DNA of 54,195 nt from JABJPM01 sp964344655 (GTDB taxonomy: Archaea > Nanobdellota > Nanobdellia > SCGC-AAA011-G17 > PNOQ01), in contig CAYFOF010000005.1 in assembly GCA_964344655.1 (NCBI GenBank), positions 1 through 54,195 of the forward strand. The letters are read 5' to 3'. The translations under genes and the position numbers were made by a program. Below the pieces are notes generated by a model, which saw only the letters and a program-made list of their open reading frames with translations, was not told where the DNA came from and did no database searches. Shown here piece after piece: positions 49,261 to 54,195 of this stretch; position 1 is the first letter of the stretch; each line of letters starts with the position of its first letter.

Positions 49261-49614
49261 TTATTTCTTTTTTCTTTTAGATTTAGGAAGATTTTCTTCT
49301 TCTTTTTTCTTTCTGAAATGGTATATCAATTTTTCTAAGTATTTTTCTTGATTAACTAAGAATGTTGCAATGACTGTACCTAATAGATAAAGCATTACTC
49401 CTACCCCAAATATTGTATAGATGGCTGTAAAAATTTTTGATTGATCTGTTGTTGGATGTAAATCACCGTACCCTATTGTAGTTAGAGTAATTGTTGAGAA
49501 ATAAAATGAATCAGTGTAAGACCAGTTTTCTTCAGCAGCATAATAGAATGTTCCACCAGCTAAAAATAAGACTCCAAGAAATAGTGCAAATAAAACATGT
49601 CCATTAACTTCCAT
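49261..49614 (-). CDS. Two-helix potassium channel
   Basis: 117 residues: a first membrane helix (HVLFALFLGVLFLAGGTFYY), pore loop with the selectivity filter TLTTIGYGD, and second helix (FTAIYTIFGVGVMLYLLGTVI). A short basic cytoplasmic tail (HFRKKKEEENLPKSKRKKK) ends it, with no RCK domain. This is a KcsA-like channel. A TATA near 49640 (minus) fits a leaderless start at 49614. Confidence 0.9.
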   Translation of the reverse strand: MEVNGHVLFALFLGVLFLAGGTFYYAAEENWSYTDSFYFSTITLTTIGYGDLHPTTDQSKIFTAIYTIFGVGVMLYLLGTVIATFLVNQEKYLEKLIYHFRKKKEEENLPKSKRKKK

Positions 49615-49661
49615 GGTTAAAATTTGTTTTTAGTGTTTTAAAATGTTTCTAAAAATAAAAT

Positions 49662-49971
49662 GTAGGCAAGTGTAAGCCACTTTCTGTTAAGACCTTCGTT
49701 TGAACACGAACAGATCCTCTGACATTCGACTAAGCGTCTCAAAGACTTGCACTAAGCCGGGACTCGCCGTTTCATCGTTCCCTTACATCTTCTCTGCTGG
49801 TTAACTCATTTTCGTCACCGAAAACTTCGCAACATCATTGTTTGTAACAATGTAAGGACGTGCCGTTTCTGAGCGGTTGCCTCGGATTTCTCCGACTTTA
49901 ATAATAAAGCGACCGATTATTTAGTGTGTGGACTTTCCTCCCATTTACAGGATAGTCAGGCACTTACCTAC
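49662..49971 (-). ncRNA. rnpB: RNase P RNA
   Basis: On the minus strand the 5' end GTAGGTAAGTG pairs with the 3' end CACTTGCCTAC (P1). The universal GGAGGAAAGTCC segment lies 28 bases in, and the 3' conserved block CAGAAAGTGGCTTA is present. The interior holds the expected helices. Length about 310 bases. Upstream TATA CTTTATAAAG (about 49990-49999) is 23-25 bases from the 5' end. It is the catalytic RNA for tRNA 5' maturation. Confidence 0.95.
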
Positions 49972-50002
49972 AAGTATATTCTGCAGTATACACTTTATAA
50001 AG

Positions 50003-50314
50003 TTAATGGTTTACCCTAAACTCTATTCTACTGTTGGGCAAAAATACTCCCATTGCAAGATCACTTTTTTCTCCATGAATTACTTTTTCTAATTCTCCTC
50101 TTAATTCTTCTAGAGATTCTGCCGCTAGTAGTTCTATGTTGTAATAGGGATGAGGATTTCTAAAATATTCTAAAGTTCCTTCTTTAGGTAAATCATCATA
50201 GACTTCTAGTAATTGTAAAACAAGATCTTCTGTATCAACATGTGGAGGATTTTCTTGAGTTATTATATAACTAGCTTCTGTATATTCTGATGTTGAAGTA
50301 TAGATTCTTCTCAT
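50003..50314 (-). CDS. Hypothetical acidic protein
   Basis: 103 residues, soluble, acidic (VDTEDLVLQLLEVYDDLPKE; AAESLEELRGELEKVIHGEK), with a beta-strand end (FLPNSRIEFRVNH). No recognised family. It lies just upstream of the rnpB promoter on the same strand. Confidence 0.6.
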   Translation of the reverse strand: MRRIYTSTSEYTEASYIITQENPPHVDTEDLVLQLLEVYDDLPKEGTLEYFRNPHPYYNIELLAAESLEELRGELEKVIHGEKSDLAMGVFLPNSRIEFRVNH

Positions 50315-50394
50315 CTTAATTATGGTGAGATTTGTTATTATATATAAAAGTTAAGAAAGGCAAGATTTTTAAATACATATATTTAATTAAGTTT

Positions 50395-50820
50395 ATGATT
50401 TCACAAAAGGATAGAACTATTGGATCCATTGTTTATATTATTGCTTTTATTTTGCTTATTGTTGGGGGGGCTTTGTATATTAATTCATTTATCCAAGAAA
50501 ATTTTCAATCTGCTCAGACTGGTGCTATTATAATTGGTATTTCTGCTGTACTTACTATTTTGATTGGTTCTTTTATATTAAATAAATTAGACAAAAGTAA
50601 GTTTAAAAAATATCTTTTAGTTTTGGGAATTGGGATTGTTATAGAAATTTTATTAGTTTTTGGATCTAGGTTCCTTTCGGGTATTGGTGCTAAACCATTT
50701 GCTCTTTTTGTTTTTTTACCTTTGGTTCTTCTTGTGGGGTTAGCTTGGTTGGTTTATTTATTTTATCCTTATTATTTTATGGTGCGCTTGGGTGTGGAAA
50801 ACGTTAAGAAAAATAAGTGA
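50395..50820 (+). CDS. Four-helix membrane protein
   Basis: 141 residues, four hydrophobic helices (TIGSIVYIIAFILLIVGGAL; AIIIGISAVLTILIGSFIL; YLLVLGIGIVIEILLVFG; LPLVLLVGLAWLVYLFY) and a short basic tail. ATG 50395 is preferred: a TATA-like TTTTTAAAT around 50375-50384 is at a suitable distance, and the region before it lacks coding character. Function unknown. Confidence 0.6.
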   Translation: MISQKDRTIGSIVYIIAFILLIVGGALYINSFIQENFQSAQTGAIIIGISAVLTILIGSFILNKLDKSKFKKYLLVLGIGIVIEILLVFGSRFLSGIGAKPFALFVFLPLVLLVGLAWLVYLFYPYYFMVRLGVENVKKNK

Positions 50821-50873
50821 TTTTCTAAAAATATTAAAATTAATAAAAAAATTTCCAAAAGGAAATTACCATA

Positions 50874-50888
50874 GACAAGATTATATCC
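50874..50888 (-). other. 23S pre-rRNA processing stem, 3' arm
   Basis: On the minus strand GGATATAATCTTGTC (50888 to 50874) pairs at 14 of 15 positions (one G-U) with the 5' arm GGCAAGATTATAACC (53810 to 53796). The flanking CTATG/CATAG lengthens the helix. These flank 23S, as expected for the archaeal bulge-helix-bulge processing stem, though I could not pin down the bulges. Confidence 0.6.
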
Positions 50889-50892
50889 CTCA

Positions 50893-53790
50893 AATTATGT
50901 TCAAGCTGTTAGTAAATGCACGCTGAATATCTCGTTGCCTTGATACTTACACGCCATTCCTATCAAACCCGTCTTTTACGGGCGCTTGTAGAATCTCTTT
51001 TTGAGGTACGCTTCGAGCTTAGATGCTTTCAGCTCTTATCGCTTATGGCGTAGCTGCTCGGCCTGCCTTATCAGACAACCGATACACCAGAGGCCACGAA
51101 CCCCTGTTCCTCTCGTACTAAAAGATCCTTCCTCTCAGATTCTAAACACATCCACTAGATATTGAACAAACTGTCTCACAACGTTCTGAACCCAGCTCAC
51201 GAAACTCTTTAATGGGTGAACACCCCCACCCTTGGACGCTTCTGCACGTCCAGGTTGAGTTGAGCCGACATCGTCGTAGCAAACAGCGCCGTCAATTCGA
51301 GCTATTAGGCGCTACCACTCAGTTATCCCCGGGATAGCTTTTCTGTCATCCCTACCTCCCATCAAGGAAATGTAGGGGTTCGCTAGACCAAACTTTCGTT
51401 GCTGCATCCGTTATAAGTCCGAATACAGTCAGGCTGACTTTTGCTCTTGCACTCTACATCGGATTTCTGACCCGATTGAGTCAACCATAGGGCCCTGCTG
51501 ATATCTTTTCAGCTGGCTGCCGCCCCAGCGAAACTACCCACCTGCCGATGTCCTTCTGATAACAGAAGTGAGCAATGTAAATTTTGAAGAGTGGTATCTC
51601 ATTGGTGTCTACACATAAACTAGCGTCCATGCTTAAACAACTCCCACTTATACTGCACGACAAAACTCACATTACAACAACAAGCTGTAGTGAAGTTCTA
51701 CGGGGTCTTTACTTCCCACTGGATGTCACTGGCCTTTGCACCAGTATAGTGTGTTCGGGGGACTCTTTCTAGGGACAGTAGGGATCTCGTTACGCCTTTC
51801 ATGCACGTCGTCATTAAAACGACAAGGCATTACGCTACCTTAAGAGAATTATAGTTATTCCCGCCGTTTACCAGCTCTTAGGCTCGTTGAAACAAGCTTT
51901 TAAGTACTGGCACTGGGCAGACGTCACTGACTATACACACCTTTGCAGGCTGGCAGTCAGTTAAGTTTTTGTTAAACAGTCGGACCCCTCTTGTCACTGC
52001 GCCCTGTAATCGCATCTATGCAGATACAACCGCAGGGATCCCTCATACCAAGGATACAGGACTAATTTGCCGAATTCCCTTAGAAAGATTACTCCCTCAT
52101 ACCTTAGGTTCCTCACCTAGGGGCACCTGTGCCGGTTCTGGGTACGAATATTTAAAATTCTTCGTTGTCTCCTTTTCACTGAGTCCAGGCCTCAATCAAA
52201 TGAACTATACAGCCCACTATTCCTAAATTTAATCGAGATCTCATCATTATGATACTCACTCGACTTATTTCAGTTGACACACCAGATAAGATGTGTTGAT
52301 TTAGCCGGAACCGTCGGATACAACGCTATCGTTGCCGGGTATTTAAATAGTAACGGAATTTTAACCGTTTTCCCTTTCCCCTTACTCATTTACGAGTCGG
52401 GTTAGGATCGACTTACTCTTAGCTGATCTACATTGCCAAGAAACCCTTGCCCTTCCGGTATTACGGATTCTCACCGTAAACAGATCCTACTACCACCAAG
52501 ATTCTTATTTCAACTCGATCCACTTTCTCTTGCGAAAAAGCTTCTTCTCAAGCAGAACACCTACCTACCACAATTCGCTAGAATGTCTACAGTATCGGTA
52601 ACTAATTTAGCCCCGTCCATTTTCAGGGCATAAGCTCTAGAATGGTGAGCTGTTACGCTTTCTTTAAAGGATAGCTGCTTCTAAGCTTACCTCCCATCTG
52701 TATATGAACTTATACACCTTTCACCCTTTAACACTTAATTAGTATTTTGGGACCTTAACTGTAGTCTGGGTTGTTCCCCTCTTCTGATAGACGCTTACCG
52801 CCCACCAGCGTTTCCCGATTTCTACGATGTAATAATTTTCGGAGTTGAACAAGAAACCGAGGAATTTCTTCCCCAAAATCTCAAATCCGTAGCTCTACAA
52901 CTATCACCATCTCCATCGAGACTAGACTTCGGCCTATTTCGGTAGGAACCAGCTATTACCGGGCTCGATTGGCTTTTCACCCCTATTCACAAGTCATAGG
53001 AACGCTTGTCCGCAGCACCCCTTCAGGCCTCCACGAAGTTTTACCTCCGCTTCACCTTGCTCAAGAATAGATCGCCCGGTTTCGGGTAGTACCCAAGTGA
53101 CTAAAGGCAGGTTAATACCTCTCCCCTCGTTGCCTGCGGGAAATCGCTTTAGCTATGGATGCGTGCTTGATACACTTATCCTTGCCACTTAAGTACACTC
53201 CTTGGTCCGTTATTCGAAACGTACGATGCAACTCCAAAGAGCCGCATCATACCGTAACTATTAGGTTTCAGGGTCTTTTAACTCCCTTTTACAGGTTCTT
53301 TTCAACTTTCCCTCACGGTACTTGTGCGCTATCGGTCTTGGATTGTATTTAGGGTTGGAGGTTAATGGCCCCCACGTTCGAACGTAATTTCCAATACGCC
53401 CTACTCTTGAACTAATAAAATCCTATTGAGATACTCCTACGGGACTATCACCCTCTATGGTCCTTCTTTCCAGAAGAGTTTAGATTCTTCAATGAGAATA
53501 AAAATTAGCCATCCACATGTCCTATACCTTTCGGCATAGGATTCGGTTTGCCCTATACGGTTTTCTCTCGCTGATAATTACCGCATCTCGATTGATTTCT
53601 TTTCCTGCGGGTACTAAGACGTTTCAATCCCCCGCGTTCCCCATCGTAAAAACGATCGTCTCGAAGACAGGAAGTCCCATTCAACAATCTTGGGTTCAAA
53701 GGCTGCGTGCGCCTCGCCCAAGCATAATGCAGCTTGCCACAGTCTTCATCGGCAATCCAAGCCAAGTCATTCACCTAATAGTGTAAGAAA
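50893..53790 (-). rRNA. 23S ribosomal RNA
   Basis: Complete large-subunit rRNA on the minus strand, about 2.9 kb. Recognisable conserved blocks occur throughout, such as the peptidyl-transferase/domain V region around 51.2-51.5 kb, the domain IV region around 51.7-51.9 kb and the sarcin-ricin/3' region near 50.93-51.2 kb. No intron is apparent at the usual domain IV/V sites. Ends are estimates between the processing-stem arms. No 5S rRNA follows within the window. Confidence 0.95.
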
Positions 53791-53795
53791 CTTAA

Positions 53796-53810
53796 GGTTA
53801 TAATCTTGCC
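53796..53810 (-). other. 23S pre-rRNA processing stem, 5' arm
   Basis: Partner of the 3' arm at 50874-50888; see that entry for the base pairing. Confidence 0.6.
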
Positions 53811-53888
53811 TATGATGATTTCATGAAAATGAAATCCTTCACCCAGAAACTTTACGTTATCTGAGCTGCATAATTCCTTATCGGAAAA

Positions 53889-53959
53889 TGGACCCACCGG
53901 GAATCGAACCCGGATCTGGGCGTTGCAAACGCCCTGTTCTACCATTGGACTATGGGCCC
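53889..53959 (-). tRNA. tRNA-Ala (UGC) in rRNA spacer
   Basis: Minus-strand cloverleaf. The acceptor is GGGCCCA/TGGGTCC, discriminator A73, anticodon stem GGGCG/CGCCC with loop TTTGCAA (anticodon UGC), T-arm CCGGG-TTCGATT-CCCGG. Placed between 16S and 23S, the classic archaeal arrangement. Confidence 0.96.
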
Positions 53960-54020
53960 TGTATAATGTATGAGCATTTGAGTTTGTTAGCAGATTTGAA
54001 TAACAAATTAATAAATAAAT

Positions 54021-54195
54021 AGGAGGTGATCCATCCGCAGGTTCCCCTACGGATACCTTGTGTCGACTTAACCCACCTTACTGAACTTAGATTCGAATTA
54101 AATAAAAACTCAATCCTCACCAAAGCCCTGCTCGGTTGGTTTGACGGGCAGTGTGTGCAAGGCTCGGGGACGTGTTCACCGGACTGTGTTGAAAT
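54021..54195 (-). rRNA. 16S ribosomal RNA, 3' end (partial)
   Basis: The anti-Shine-Dalgarno complement AGGAGGTGATCC begins at 54021, followed by the conserved helix 45/44 sequence (CCGCAGGTTCCCCTACGG). The gene continues beyond the window edge. The intact anti-SD agrees with the GGAGG ribosome binding sites used inside operons here. Confidence 0.95.

Noticed and set aside
26742..49660. CRISPR array or Cas genes in the accessory region
   Set aside because: No regularly spaced repeats and no recognisable Cas proteins; the repeats at 44124 are too short and irregular.
46971..49971. tRNA or rnpB as integration target
   Set aside because: No tRNA lies at either end, and no duplicated 3' fragment of rnpB was found near 26.7-27 kb.
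51481..53786. Several ORFs of 60-90 codons inside the rRNA region
   Set aside because: They lie within 23S rRNA and have rRNA-derived sequence.

Overview
The window looks like a chromosomal contig from a small-genome archaeon, most probably a DPANN lineage of the Woesearchaeota/Pacearchaeota type (lineage is inference). It is very AT-rich. It carries archaeal Rpo7, Spt4, S24e, S27ae, NAC, Sec61-beta, an archaeal histone and an archaeal-type RNase P RNA, and a 16S-tRNAAla-23S rRNA order. Many first genes of transcription units have a TATA box centred 25-30 bases before the start codon, which fits leaderless mRNAs. Genes inside operons often have GGAGG-type ribosome binding sites. Four N runs (3834, 6200, 17783, 35280) are assembly gaps, and each interrupts or ends a gene.

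Layout. 1-4.7 kb: sensory cluster (frameshifted histidine kinase, Cache-HAMP-PAS receptor, hemerythrin, KaiC-like ATPase). 4.7-11 kb: winged-helix protein, a giant surface protein and a small membrane companion of the same plan. 11-12.4 kb: rpo7-spt4-rps24e-rps27ae operon, followed by a strong promoter driving a short structured RNA candidate (about 12690-12768). 12.8-26.7 kb: mostly housekeeping (VIT1-like and AI-2E-family membrane proteins, ScpA, HisRS, oligoendopeptidase F, two tRNA-His genes, a LamG-polysaccharide deacetylase, MinD with two paralogous helical partners, NAC and a short Sec61-beta gene).

27-49.2 kb: an accessory region that I read as an integrated mobile element. It starts with a type IV secretion/conjugation-like operon (pilin-, VirB6-, VirB3- and VirB4-like, the last with a nuclease-like C-terminal domain). 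It continues with a histone, many orphan small proteins and lipoproteins, a queuosine-salvage (Qng1/DUF2419) protein, a Fic protein, a membrane-anchored HNH protein, two ribbon-helix-helix proteins behind iteron-like repeats, and ends with a tyrosine recombinase operon. The most striking feature is a repeated cassette: five times, a TrmB-like regulator on the minus strand is divergent from a small plus-strand protein, usually exported or membrane-anchored. Inverted repeats or shared TATA boxes lie between them, and a similar initiation-region sequence recurs (around 32.6, 35.9, 37.2, 38.3 and 46.2 kb). Two of the effector proteins carry canonical EF-hand loops. This regulator-effector array is the best candidate here for an undescribed system.

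49.2-54.2 kb: potassium channel, RNase P RNA, two small proteins, then the rRNA operon on the minus strand (23S complete, tRNA-Ala(UGC), 16S 3' end).
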